A DNA stretch of 64,000 nucleotides from Isoperla grammatica (Eukaryota > Arthropoda > Insecta > Plecoptera > Perlodidae): the NCBI GenBank assembly GCA_945910005.1, contig OX246746.1, positions 39,814,579 to 39,878,578 on the forward strand, written 5' to 3'. The notes under the pieces are model-generated. The model had not been told where the DNA came from. It saw only the letters and a list, made by a program, of their open reading frames with translations, and made no database searches. The position numbers and the translations under genes were made by a program. This document shows positions 44,698 through 55,211 of the stretch, in pieces. The stretch's first letter is position 1; every line of letters begins with the position of its first letter.

Positions 44698-47341
44698 TCA
44701 GACGTCTATTTCATACCCTGGAGACGAAGACGTATCAAACGCAAATTTTGGTACTAACACTTCTCTTCCTTGGAAGTCATACAGCGGATAGTTTGTGTAG
44801 TCCGTTAGATTATTTGCTTGCATGACAATGACATTATTTTTGTCATACACTTCGTATAGTTGGATGTTTGGTATTAACTCTCCATATGATGCTTTCATGA
44901 TAAGGAAAAGGTCACCATTATCGTTCACCAGTATTAGAATGATCCTTCCTAGTGTTAGGCTCGATAGGTGGCATTCTACAATAACATATGTGTTGACTTT
45001 ATACTGTATTCCTCTAAAGGTTGCTTTTGTTCCAACTTGCGAATCAATTTTTTCTAATCCATGAGTAGCGATAGCTAATTGGATGTCTTCGTCATATAAA
45101 CTTTTAGCAGACAGGTAGCTAACGAAATTGTCACATACAGTGTTACAATCTGAAAATAAACCATTTATACTGTATAGAGCTTGAAGGTACTGGTGTTTTG
45201 TTGCCAAGGTTTTGGTTATATTCTTGAAACATTTCGCTCGTTTTGCACACTCTACAAAGTATGAATGTTAAGATTCGAATCTTAAAGTAAACACTCTGAT
45301 TAGCGGTCCGAACTGTAAGGCTAGTCGTGCATAATGGCTTAAAAAGTGGTGTTTTGGTCGTAGTTTGGTGCCCGGAAATAGAGCTTTTCTCGTTTCAAGA
45401 TAACATCTTATTTGGTAATCCATGTAAGCCAATTGAGATTCTCCCGTTACTGGTGCAGTAACAAAGCGCACTATCTCAATTAGCAAAAGAACCATTTGCC
45501 AAACGGGATCCTCCAAACCTACACTTTGTTCAACTTTGTGCCCTTTTAAAAGTGGCAAAAAATCTTGGGAAATTCCAGTTTTGAACTGCATGGCCCTTCA
45601 ACCTATTACAGTTGTGCTTTATTTTTTAGGGTTTGCCGTGTGTATCTGGGCCCTGGAAACGAGTTTGGGCGATCCTTCTGTTGATGTATTCATATGTGAA
45701 CGCCTTTTCTTCCTTGATGAAGTAGCTAAGGACCAACGGAATATCATATTGAATAACTCCTTCGAAGATGTCGTGGGCTAAACATGGGGGTAAACCTGAC
45801 TCAACATTAAAATGTAGCAGTTGGTTTAAGAGCGCGTGTGGGTTAATACCCTTTACATGGTTGGCTTTGGAATCCGTATTTAGAGAGTTCTGCCTTGCAT
45901 ATTACGTGTTCGCTTCCTTAGTACGCGTATCTGCGACATTATTTCCGTTGTGGAAGGAGACTAGGTCTATTACGCAGTATCTGCAGAAATATGCAGCACC
46001 GAAACTCTCACACTGGCCTGCCATTGCGTGGCTCCCCCAACACCGCTGATAGTATAACTGGCACATTTACTCCACTAGGACCGACACATATTCCATTTTC
46101 TTCTAGGTCCTGGAGATCCATCAACAGTCGCTTTAACACTTTTTCCTGAGTGAAGTATGTAAAGTCCGTTTGCTTGCAGAACATAATCAACTGAATTTGA
46201 TCGATTTTAGACCTATTCCAAACGTGGAGATTCCCTATTGTATAGTAGAACGCAAGAATTGTATGGAGTCCGCGTCCCGCCCCCAAGGGGTTAACAATCT
46301 CAAAAGCGTCTTGATACAAATTAATTGTATGGCAGTTCTATCTTTACCAAGTACAGAGTAATTTTTGAAATGACTGCCATCTTTCAAATCGCGTAAGGTT
46401 CCATCTGGTGATCTGGAACGACAAGACGTGTTTTCTTCATACTGTTGCAAAACAGTGGGATCAGCAAGAAATTTATGTAAAGTGTCACGTATAGGGACAT
46501 AATGGTAATGTCTTTTCTGATTGTTTTCATTCAATCCTAAGCTTATTGCTTGAGGCGAAACAAGTTCAAACAATTCTTGGTAAAGTTTGAATCTTGTATA
46601 CATGGAACGGAGCTTGCTGTTAGAGCCATGCATACTAACCAACCCGTTGACAAATATAGTTTTCAGCCTTACTACATCGATAGTATTACCGTCATTATTT
46701 TCTAATGATGACAGTACATTCTTGAGCGTTAAATCGCTTGCCTGCTCTATGAGGGCACGGTACTTCTCAAATATGACCTGAGTAGTTTTAGAAGATACAT
46801 GATGTTTAGCCAAGAGGGTTAGATAAAACTCAGCCAACGATCTCTCCAACGTCTCGTCTTCGTTCATATTGGAAACATTATTTTCCATTTCCATATCATC
46901 TCTTGCATCGTCTACCGCAGCATTGCAATCATTATAATCAGGCATACAGTCATCGATGGTGCTATTAGACGTACTAGCCGTCTGAACTGGATCGACTGTA
47001 GTGACTTAATTTTGTGTGTGCTGCCGAGATATATGGGAATTGAATGACGACACAACTGAAAATGTATTACTTCTGCAAATCGGGCATACTACAGTTATGT
47101 TGTCTCTTACGTGAGTTCGAAGATGAGCAAGTAAAGCTGGGCGTGAGTGCACATTAGTTTGGCAAACATCACACTGAAATATTCTTAGACTACCAACAGG
47201 AGGCAAGATAGCATGGTGATCGCTGTTTTGAATAGAATGTCTTCTGAGTAGATGGGAATTGAACGTGTTCAACGATCGCATCTTATGCATGCATTGTGCA
47301 ACTCCACACTTGAAATGTGTATTGACGATAATAGTGTTCAA
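44698..47341 (-). pseudogene. C2H2 transposon-type protein, decayed, superfamily unknown
   Basis: The amino part (47341-47006) has three C2H2 fingers: C-X4-C-X12-H-X4-H, C-X2-C-X12-H-X3-H and C-X2-C-X13-H-X4-H. It is followed by LERSLAEFYLTLLAKHHVSS, YQELFELVSPQAISLG, YQDAFEIVNPLGAGRG, HDIFEGVIQYDIPL and LRPKHHFLSHYARLALQFGP. I recognise this order from abundant transposon-like genes of invertebrates and fish, without a firm superfamily name. FES is followed by TAA where the family has Lys, and frameshifts lie near 46280, 46030 and 45780. The last 170 residues (45207-44698) are open. No intact copy is present. Confidence 0.5.
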
Positions 47342-48051
47342 AGAAAAATAATCATGCTTGTTTTGCTCAAAACTTTCATCTACATTAGGCTTGATATGTT
47401 ACATTTGGGAAGTAAGAAGAGCAAGAAAATTACATAAGTGAAACCACTAAATTAAATGCTTATTATTTCTTATTGATTAGGCTACTATTATAATTAGAGA
47501 TATTGTGTTAATAGTATTTTGTATGTTGAAGGCAAGTTAAAGGTAAAGAGTAGCTATGCAAATAAAAAGAATGCATTATGTTTAGTACGTACATATTACA
47601 ATTACAATTCTTCCATATGGTTAGGACACATGTTATGCATTCCAGTTTTGATTACTGTACCCCTATTTTTCGAGGAACTTTTAGTAAGCCTAAATTAAAA
47701 TGTAAAACGTAGGTAGGCTACTTTTTGTTCTCATTACTGCATTTCCTTCGTCTACTGTAGGTAGAGTTAGTAGTCTACTCTGAAAACCAAAGGAACGTGA
47801 CCATGAAAGCAGTCTTGATTGATGTATAAAAATTGCTGATGATGTTGTGACCTCAGTAGGCCTGTTGCCAATCCAATCCAGACTATAATCTGAAAGTAAT
47901 TAATTGCAATATTAATTGTAACTAATATAACATCTTGTATAACTCATGTCATAACATACCAGTACATATTCAAACTAACATCTTATGATTTAAATAAATT
48001 ACACTCTTTGGCAAACATTGCGACTTTTGATATTTACTTATAGTAGCTTAC
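47342..48051. other. Gene-free stretch
   Basis: AT-rich sequence between the C2H2 transposon gene and the HARBI1-like exons. No motif is recognised. Any final exon of the HARBI1-like gene beyond the donor at 48051 would have to lie here, but none is evident. Confidence 0.4.
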
Positions 48052-49018
48052 CTTCCAAAGTACTCGTGAATTAGTGCGTGGCGGACCCGATCGTTTCTTC
48101 CTTGACCTCGATGTGGATTAGGAATAACAGGCATGTCATCATCTTCTAAGTTTATTCTAAATGGGAGGTTAGGGTCTAGTGGTGGTGCCTCTTCTCTCTC
48201 ATCACATGCGATGTTGTGCTACACAGCAGTAGCAACAATGATTGCCAAGGCATGATCAAGGGATACACGCATACCCGCAGCAAGTATCGGGAACCGCCTT
48301 TTCCAAACGCCATACTGCCTTTCTACGGGGTTCCTTGTTCTTTTTTGTGATTCGTTGAAAAGTTGTTCTGCTCGAGTCTGAGGCTCCGCAAGTGGCACTA
48401 TCATGTACGGGCGACAATCATAACCACTATCCGCGACCAGCAAAGAGTCTCCGAATACACCAGCTTCAAGTTGAGCTCTTATGTTGGAGGAGTTGAATAT
48501 GGTTGTGACATGAGATGACCCAGGCCACCTTGCCACAATGTCAAGTATTATTAGATCTGCATCGCATATAGTTTTCACGTTTATGAAGAAATAGCCCTTC
48601 CTGTTTCTGAAGTATTCAGCATCATCTCCGCCTACAGAATTCAATATTAATTAGCCATGCCGCTTATTATTTTCTAGCACAAATCAAATACCCATAGCAT
48701 GCTTCAGTAGGCCTACATACATTTTACTAACCTGGAGACTGAATCTTCACATGTGTACAGTCCAAAGCTCCACACACCCGGGGAAAGCGAGCTATGTCGT
48801 AGAATTTACGTCTGACTTGTGCAATCTTCTCTGGAGTGCGTGGAAACTGTATATACTGTGGGGATAGGCGAGCGATTGCATCTGTGACTCGATGAATAAT
48901 CTTACAAGCTGTAGATTTGTGTATACCACAAAAATCAGCTACAGATATTATCATGCAGCCTAGTGCATAAAAGCGGAGTGTCAGCAAGAGCTGATTTATT
49001 GGAGACACTGCATCATTC
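48052..49018 (-). pseudogene. HARBI1-like PIF/Harbinger nuclease, two exons, one stop
   Basis: Exon 48732-49018 starts after TTCTGCAG and ends at GTTAGT. It shows VADFCGIHKSTACKIIHRV and GALDCTHVKIQSP. After a 100-bp intron, exon 48052-48631 (acceptor TCTGTAG) continues GGDDAEYFRNRKGYFFINVK, LLVADSGYDCRPYM and NPVERQYGVWKRRFP. GALDCTH, ADSGY and the Glu of NPVERQYG supply the D-D-E triad of DDE_Tnp_4 nucleases. TAG replaces the usual Leu in AV-stop-HNIA near 48219. A GTAAGC donor follows at 48051. It is probably a recently decayed transposase or host-derived HARBI1 relative; the 5' exon is not found. Confidence 0.75.
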
Positions 49019-49182
49019 CTGCAGAAGAACATGTAGGGCCTATTAACTTTTACCTTTTCACTTTACGTACCAAGTTCAAGAAGGAATCCTCTGCCCAAAT
49101 ATGAATCAATGTAATAAACTAGCCCAGGTCTTGTTTGGGTAAATAGGGCCTAAGCCTGGTAGGTAAATAGGCCTACACCCTA

Positions 49183-49243
49183 GGTCTGTATCACAAGATA
49201 CATCACATGATTGCCAATCGTGATATATCTTGTGATACAGACC
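49183..49243. repeat. Near-perfect 61-bp palindrome
   Basis: GGTCTGTATCACAAGATACA, then TCAC, pairs with GTGATATATCTTGTGATACA, then GACC, with one mismatch. The centre GATTGCCAATC is itself self-complementary. The flanks CCTA and CGAGG extend the symmetry weakly. Confidence 0.85.
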
Positions 49244-49380
49244 GAGGCCTACAAGCTATGCACAAAAGAATAAGCTGCAAATAAGCATTAATTCAATTCA
49301 ATTTAGTCTTTTAATTCAGTCTTTATTTAGCGACTCTGTGCTGGAGATGTGAACTGAACTGGGCATGTGGAGGATATAAC

Positions 49381-49876
49381 TTACCGGTCACTAGGATTCT
49401 CCAACAAGTCTTCTATTTTTGTAAGAAGCAGAAGCACAGTGCTGACTGGCCTGTAATCCTCCACCTGTGCCCTATTTTCACCCTTGTGTATTGGTTCAAC
49501 CATCCCCTCCCTCCATCCCTCAGGTATTATGCCCTGCCTTAAAGATGTTCTACATAGATCCCCCAAGTATTTGACAATGACCTCCCCACCAATCTTTAAA
49601 AACCTACTCATTAACCCATCCTGCCCTGGCGCCTTCCCGGCACCCATTTTTTCTATGATTCCCTTAACCTCACTGTTGGATATAGTAAGTGAATATTCCC
49701 CCCTCCCCCCTTTCCCCTCGCTCCCCCTCCGTCCCTCCATCCCACCCCTGCTGAAACCCATAATTGTCATTTAGCGACTGTGCTTTTTGCCAGTCCTCTA
49801 TAAATTCCTGTCCCCCCTCCCCCTTAATTGTCAGGATTTCCCCCCTCCCTTTTTGTTTTCTCAGGTGTTGATACAA
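49381..49876 (-). pseudogene. LINE reverse-transcriptase fragment
   Basis: The minus-strand peptide contains IEKMGAGKAPGQDGLMSRFL, GIIPEGWREGMVEPIHKGE and VEDYRPVST. These are the first conserved reverse-transcriptase blocks of LINE ORF2 (K-APGxDG, W, P-K, YRP). The catalytic YxDD and everything after it are missing, and the upstream sequence is Gly/Glu-rich. It is a short internal fragment, clade undetermined. Confidence 0.65.
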
Positions 49877-50063
49877 TTTCCTCCCATTGCCATTCCCTCT
49901 AGGGTCTAGGGACCTAACTCAGTAATTTTACTGATTGATAATGTTTTAGTTATATATTTATAAATTGAAACGTAGGCTAGCCTAGGCCTAAGCATAAGAC
50001 AAAATAATTAGACTAGGCTGGGAGTAGGCCACTAGGGCAGGGCTAGGCCTAGGCCTAGTGATT

Positions 50064-50493
50064 TTAGTCCGTACCTATTGCTGCCTTGTAGTTTATGTCG
50101 TACAATAACCGTCCCCGTCCGGACTTGTTAGTTAATTGGGCCTTTGACGTTTCCACTTTATAAAGGTTGCTACATTGTTGACATTTTACAGTGAAAAGTG
50201 AGCACAAACCGACTTTTGTGTCTAGAACAATATGCCTCAATGAAAGAGGTGCATCGCATTGTTGACACCACATTGGTTTCTTTAAGAACTCTCACATCTA
50301 CAATTCGTCAGCCACTTGGCTTATTTTCGTAGGTTACCACTTCTTCACTTCCCTTATTTTTCATAGAAATACATACTTTTGATCTCCTATCTTTTTCTTT
50401 TATCCTAATAAAATGTCCTCCGCTTCGTATTCCGTATTTTTTCGACGCCATTTTCCCCATCTGACAATAACACTGTCTTTGCAGCGTTGCCAA
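50064..50493 (-). pseudogene. Mutator-like transposase, N-terminal fragment
   Basis: RIVDVRVLKETN is followed, one base out of frame, by WCQQCDAPLSLRHIV, then FTVKCQQCSNLYKVETSKAQ and LLYDINYKAAIG, ending at a GTACGG donor. The paired C-X2-C motifs, the TSK segment and DIN(Y)KAAIG match the start of invertebrate Mutator-like transposase domain proteins. The frame break near 50265 and the absence of later exons argue for a dead fragment. Confidence 0.45.
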
Positions 50494-50990
50494 GTATGTT
50501 GGAGGTTGGCAATACTTCGTCGACGAATATTAAAAACGAGTTTTTTTGTTTCCTTGGCTTTGTAAATCAATTTAGACCTGTATCCATTATGTAAGTCTAT
50601 AATTTGTGAATGTGTTGTGGGGTAATTAAAGCCAAAAGCGAGATAAAAAGTGACTACTATTTGGAGTTTTAATGAACTAATTTCGTTTTTAGGGATTGGC
50701 TATTCTGCAGTCAAACTAGTGACTCGAATCATGCCATTATAAATAACTGCATTTTCGTGTTAATACTGGATATTAAAATAGTATTGTTACTTTATTACTG
50801 ACTATATTTTACATTTTATAGTAATTTAACATAATATTTGTCAAAGAAATAGTTTTTTGTTATTTTTAACAAATATTAAAATAATTCCTTGAAACTGATA
50901 GTTTGATCAATGGTACGACTTTAATGTCCCAGTTTTCTTCTTAAATTTTGGTCTTCAATTCCTAGCGTATTCCTAGCGTATAGCTTCTGG

Positions 50991-51243
50991 TCAGAGCGGC
51001 AACCTAAGGCGCAACTCTCTAAGCTTCGGACAGTTGCGCAAGAGACGCTCGATGGACCGGCGACATATTGGTAGGGATGATCTGTTCGACTCCCCCAGAC
51101 ACCCCGAGCATTCTACCCCCAGGAACTCCAGCCTCGACAGCCGGTTGGCGTTCAGTATCTCCGTCAGAGTATCCTGCATGCTGAAGCCGAACACGTTCAC
51201 CAGTGAAATGCTCTTTAAACTTCACATCGTCACGCGAGATTGA
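50991..51243 (-). CDS. Leucine-rich-repeat-like fragment
   Basis: The minus-strand frame contains LKSISLVNVFGFSMQDTLTE, NRLSRLEFLGVECSG and LLRNCPKLRELRLRLPL, with leucine spacing like ribonuclease-inhibitor-type or F-box LRRs. The upstream side is lost in simple sequence and there is a stop just before LKSIS. It may be a single exon or a pseudogene fragment of a host LRR gene. Confidence 0.35.
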
Positions 51244-51264
51244 TTGATTGATAGATTAAGGTCT

Positions 51265-51475
51265 TTTTATTTATGGCGGGATTAAGGCCAGTGAGGCCTT
51301 ATCTTCCATCAAACCAGAGAGAGCGCTGAGAGATGGCGAGGGAGAGGGAGATGGCGAAGGAGAGGGAGTGGGAGAGAGGGAGAGAGGCAGAGGGAGAGGG
51401 AAAGATAGATAATGGTCTTTATTGAAGGCGGGGTTAAGGCCAGCAAGGCCTTATCTTCCATCCAACCTAACTATA
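51265..51475. repeat. Purine-rich tract between two LINE 3'-end copies
   Basis: A GAGAGGGAGA-rich tract (about 51313-51410) lies between two copies of a ~40-bp LINE 3' end. Each shows GGCCTTATCTTCCATC and a GGCGGG(A/G)TTAAGGCCAG core (near 51272 and 51428). On the minus strand these read towards AATAAAG. Confidence 0.55.
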
Positions 51476-52145
51476 AGTAGAAATTCAAATTTATGCTTAT
51501 ATAGGAAGGCAAAAGGCCTCAGGATTGAGCCTTGTGGTACGCCTTTGGTAATTGCTATGGGCTTAGATAGGGTGAATTTAGAAGAGCCGTTTAATGTGCA
51601 CTGATTTCTACTTTTTGGGATCGATCGGACAAGTAGAAAGAAATCTATTGCAAAGCAATTCCTCTAATGCCCTAGTTTTCCATTTTGAACAGCAAGATGC
51701 TGTGATCGATGAAGTCAAAAGCCTTGCTGAGGTCATAAAAGATGCCGACAGCGGTATCGCCACAGTCGAGGGCAGAGTAAAGTCGCGATAGAAACTTAAA
51801 GAGGGCCGTGTTGGTAGATTTTTGTTTGAGAAATCCATGTTGATGTGGTGAAATTAATTTATGATAGTTGAGATGAGACATAAGGCGGTCGTGCATGATG
51901 TATTCGTAAATCTTGGAGAAAGAGGATAGGAGTGAGATTGGCCTATAGTTGTTTGGATCAGTTTTTTTTTGCCTTTCTGCTTATAGATGGGGATTACTCT
52001 GGCAACTTTGAATTTGGACGGAAAGATTCCTGTAGAAAGAGATTCATTTATGATGTAGGATAGGGGATGAGATATAAGATTAGAGCATTTAGCTAGGAGA
52101 GACCCAGGTATCTCATCCAGGCCAGCGGAATGCTTAGAGCTTATT
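51412..52145 (-). pseudogene. LINE reverse-transcriptase fragment inserted in P transposase gene
   Basis: The minus-strand peptide runs from SAGLDEIPGSLLAKCSNL and GIFPSKFKVARVIPIYKQ through HQHGFLKQKSTNTALFKF to YDLSKAFDFIDHSILL, with a frameshift near 51965. It is joined without a stop to the P transposase exon upstream (52146), marking the insertion point. The 3' end GGCCTTGCTGGCCTTAAC and AATAAAG is near 51412. The YxDD motif is absent, so it is internally deleted. Confidence 0.6.
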
Positions 52146-52411
52146 TTCTTGGCAAGGTGCTCTAATATTTTCTCATTGATACCTGGTCGAAATTTGATGT
52201 TGTCAAGCAATGTTAATAATGTTCTCCTGGAGGGAAGAGCCACGAGCTTTCGGATAAACTCGTAGCACCTAGGGCTTCTTTTGAGGATTGCCACTGCAAT
52301 TACTTTGTCGTCAAGTGACCATCGGCGACCTCGGGGTTTGCGGCTACGATTGCGAAGCTCTCTACTCACTATGGTGGCAATTGAAGGGGACACATTATCT
52401 TCCACTATTTT
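52146..52411 (-). pseudogene. P-element transposase exon (helical domain)
   Basis: The peptide VSPSIATIVSRELRN is followed by RGRRWSLDDKVIAVAILKRS, CYEFIRKLVALPSRRTLLTL and FRPGINEKILEHL. This is the conserved RW(S)xxxK-xxAxxILKRSPxCY ... LPSRRTL segment after the coiled coil in THAP/P transposases. It follows the THAP and coiled-coil exons at 55212-56609 in the correct order and strand, with the LINE at 52500-55215 in between. It is truncated downstream by the LINE at 51412-52145. Confidence 0.65.
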
Positions 52412-52597
52412 ATTTATTTGAAATATATCGTTAACAGGGCAAAGCCCCACCAGTAACGTATAATAAAAATAAAAATCAAGTACATGTACAACATACATGT
52501 ACAAGAAATATACACAATATCACAAATACACAAATACAAATAAATTTTACCAAAAATTAACAAAAAACACATGACAGTGAACTGCCAAAGTCAATTT

Positions 52598-54495
52598 TTA
52601 AAATAAAACATAAACACAAACACAAATTTTCACACATTCTCGCATTACATTCTTGAACGAACTCAATGATATATTAAACGGATCAAGCTCTGAAGGAGCC
52701 ATATCATTGTAAGCTTGCTGAACACGATTCAGGCAAGTGTAGCGGAAAACGTCTATACGGCATTTTGGCAAAACAAACATGCCCCTCTGCCTAGTCACTC
52801 TGGAAGGCACACGGAAGTTGATTCTATCCAACAAGTTATTATCATTAAAACAATTACGTATGATCTTGTAAAGAAATACTACATCAGTGACGTCGCGCCT
52901 AGCCTCTAAAGTAAGGAACCCCCCAGCGGCACACATGTCTACATACTCTTCTCTGTGATAGGGAACCCGCGCTTTAAAACCAAGCATTTTAATTAGCCTC
53001 TTTTGCACATTTTCCAAACTAGCAGTATTGGTTTTATGGCTGTTATTAGGGTTCCACACAGGGCTGGCATAGTCTAAGGTGCTACGCACAAGTGAAAAGT
53101 ACAGCATACAAACAGTACTAGGTGAAAATTCTTTCACTAAATGTATCCTAACAACCCCTAGTAAACGCATAGATTTCGGTATAATTTTCAAGATATGCTT
53201 ACTAAACGATAAATCATGACTGACTGTAACACCGAGGTCAACAACTTCCGTACACCTTGTTAGAGTATCACCATTTATTACATAATCATTTATCGTCCGA
53301 ACCCTCTTATTAGTAAAAGAAACAACACAACATTTCTTAACGTTAAGAGCAAGCTTCCAGTCCGTACACCAACTAGATAACGAATTAATGTCCTGCTGCA
53401 ACAGATTACAGTCAGAAGTGGACGCAATTGGGCAAAACACTTTTACATCATCGGCATACATCAACACTTTAGAATGTTTTACACAACTAGGCAAGTCGTT
53501 CACATATAAAACAAACAGAAGTGGCCCTAAAATTAACCCTTGCGGGACACCGGAGGTCACACACTCTTCCATAGACTGTTCAGAATTGACCACAACAGTT
53601 TGTCTTTTATCCGTGAGATAACTCTCTAATAGATTTAATACACAGCCAGTAATGCCAAACCACTTCAGTTTATGTAAGAGTAGTGAATGATCTACGGTGT
53701 CAAAGGCTTTTGTGAAATCGGTGTATATGACATCGGTTTGAGTTTTATTATTCATGTTCAGACATATATTGTAGGTAAAGTTTGCAAGATTGGTAACTGT
53801 AGACCGTTTTGGTACAAACCGTGCTGTGAAGCAGCAATACTACCCGACACGTGATGCAGAATGCGTTTATGAAGGATGGACTCAAATACTTTAGAGAAAG
53901 TTGACAAGAGAGTTATCGGGCGATAGTTGACAACCTTATAGCGACTACCGCTTTTTAGTACCGGAATAACTTGCCCTGTTTTCCATTTTCTTCTTTATCT
54001 TTACCCCACACTAATCTCGGCAAATTGAAGTCACCACATAACATGAGGTAGTCCGCTGGTCTCATCTCCGATTGCACACGTTGCAATGACTCATGGAGCA
54101 CGTTGACATCCTCCAGAGAAGGCGACGGTAAGTAAACAGTACCAACATAACAGCTGGATGACGGAGTCAGCTTAACCTCAGCCCAGACTGCTTCAAGTGA
54201 CTCCTGTTCAAGGTCATCACGACCACGTGATTGGTACTTCTTAGAAATAGCTGTCAAAACGCCTCCCCCCCGCCTCAACGGTCTATCGCGCCTATACACA
54301 CTATACTGCGATTCCTCCAAGACTTCACTTTCACGGACACCAGAGTGCAACCACGTCTCAGATACACATATGATATCGAACTCGGAGTTGTCCAAGAAAT
54401 ACTGATTAAAATCACGCAACTTGTCACCTGAGATACTACGGGCATTTGTGTAAAATGATGACATATTAAGAAACTTAGCGTTACGTTTAGAGTTG
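52598..54495 (-). pseudogene. CR1-like ORF2, endonuclease fused to reverse transcriptase
   Basis: The endonuclease (54495 to about 53990) has FYTNARSISGDKLRDF, IICVSETWLHSGV and LMLCGDFNLPRLVWG. At about 53975 it runs straight into KWKTGQVIPVLKSG and NYRPITLLSTFSKVFE, so the endonuclease end and the linker are deleted. The reverse transcriptase then has YTDFTKAFDTVDHSLLLHKL, SGVPQGLILGPLLF and YADD (LMYADDVKVF), with a long open carboxyl end to 52598. Single-base shifts lie near 53955 and 53810. Similarity to the CR1/L2 group is judged from motifs only. Confidence 0.7.
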
Positions 54496-54508
54496 TTCTG
54501 ACCGGGGC

Positions 54509-54847
54509 CCGTCTGGGCCCGGGAAAGAATAGGCCCAGGGTGACTCTGCCAGTCGTAAGAGGCGACAAAAGGAGACCCGTCTGGGCCCGGGTTGACCCCC
54601 AGCCAGACAGCGGAGCTTGGCGTAGAATAGGCCCAGAGTGACTCTGCTAGTCGTAAGAGGCGACGAAAGGAGACCCTGTCCCTTCCCCCCCACTGCCCCA
54701 CTGAAGATTTCTCCTCCCACATGGCCCTGCCCTCCTTTGCTGGACTCCCCTTATGACGACTCCCGCGATATAGATGGACCTGATTCGGAAGACGTCATAT
54801 GACCTTAGCTGTCGAGTACGTCGTTAAACACCACCAATCAATCAATA
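54509..54847 (+). mobile_element. SINE-like retroposon, head A + core + tail 1
   Basis: The 13-bp direct repeat TTCTGACCGGGGC flanks it (54496-54508 and 54848-54860). It has two head-A modules, the core TGAAGATTTCTCCTCCCAC and the tail GTCGTTAAACACC then AATCAATCAATA. It is nearly identical in plan to 652-1013, and defines the family as about 340-360 bp starting CCGTCTGGGCCCGGG. Confidence 0.9.
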
Positions 54848-54860
54848 TTCTGACCGGGGC

Positions 54861-55200
54861 GTGAGTAAGGATTGTGTGGTGTACCAGGGTTCAATTTTAC
54901 GTCACCACATGAAGCAATCAATAAAAAAGTAATTCGCATGTTCAGAGCCATAGGAACACTTCTAACACTTTTGCCAGACCGTCTTTCACTCAGGTGATAG
55001 CAAGTACTTCCTTGGGCCGCTCCCGTCAGTAACATGGTCGCACACGATATCTCACATTTCTCAACAACAAAACACTTATATTGCAAAAAACCACTTGCTA
55101 CACACGCACTGTATGATTCGCGAGACATAGCACTATTGCTACACTGGGTTACCACTGTCTGACATAACAAGAAAATAATAATAAGTTGGAGCAGACGCAC
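54861..55200 (-). CDS. CR1-like LINE leader peptide with signal-like start and 2A-like motif
   Basis: ATG 55200 starts a hydrophobic segment (LLQLIIIFLLCQTVVTQ) like a signal peptide, then a Cys-rich stretch. Before the SINE it reads FLLIASCGDVKLNPGT, which resembles the 2A translational-recoding consensus D-V/I-E-x-N-P-G-P. The invariant final Pro is Thr and the Glu is Lys, so this copy is probably inactive. 2A-like sequences at the start of APE-type LINE ORFs are known in marine invertebrates. The SINE at 54509-54847 separates it from the endonuclease. Confidence 0.5.
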
Positions 55201-55211
55201 GGAATAAATAA

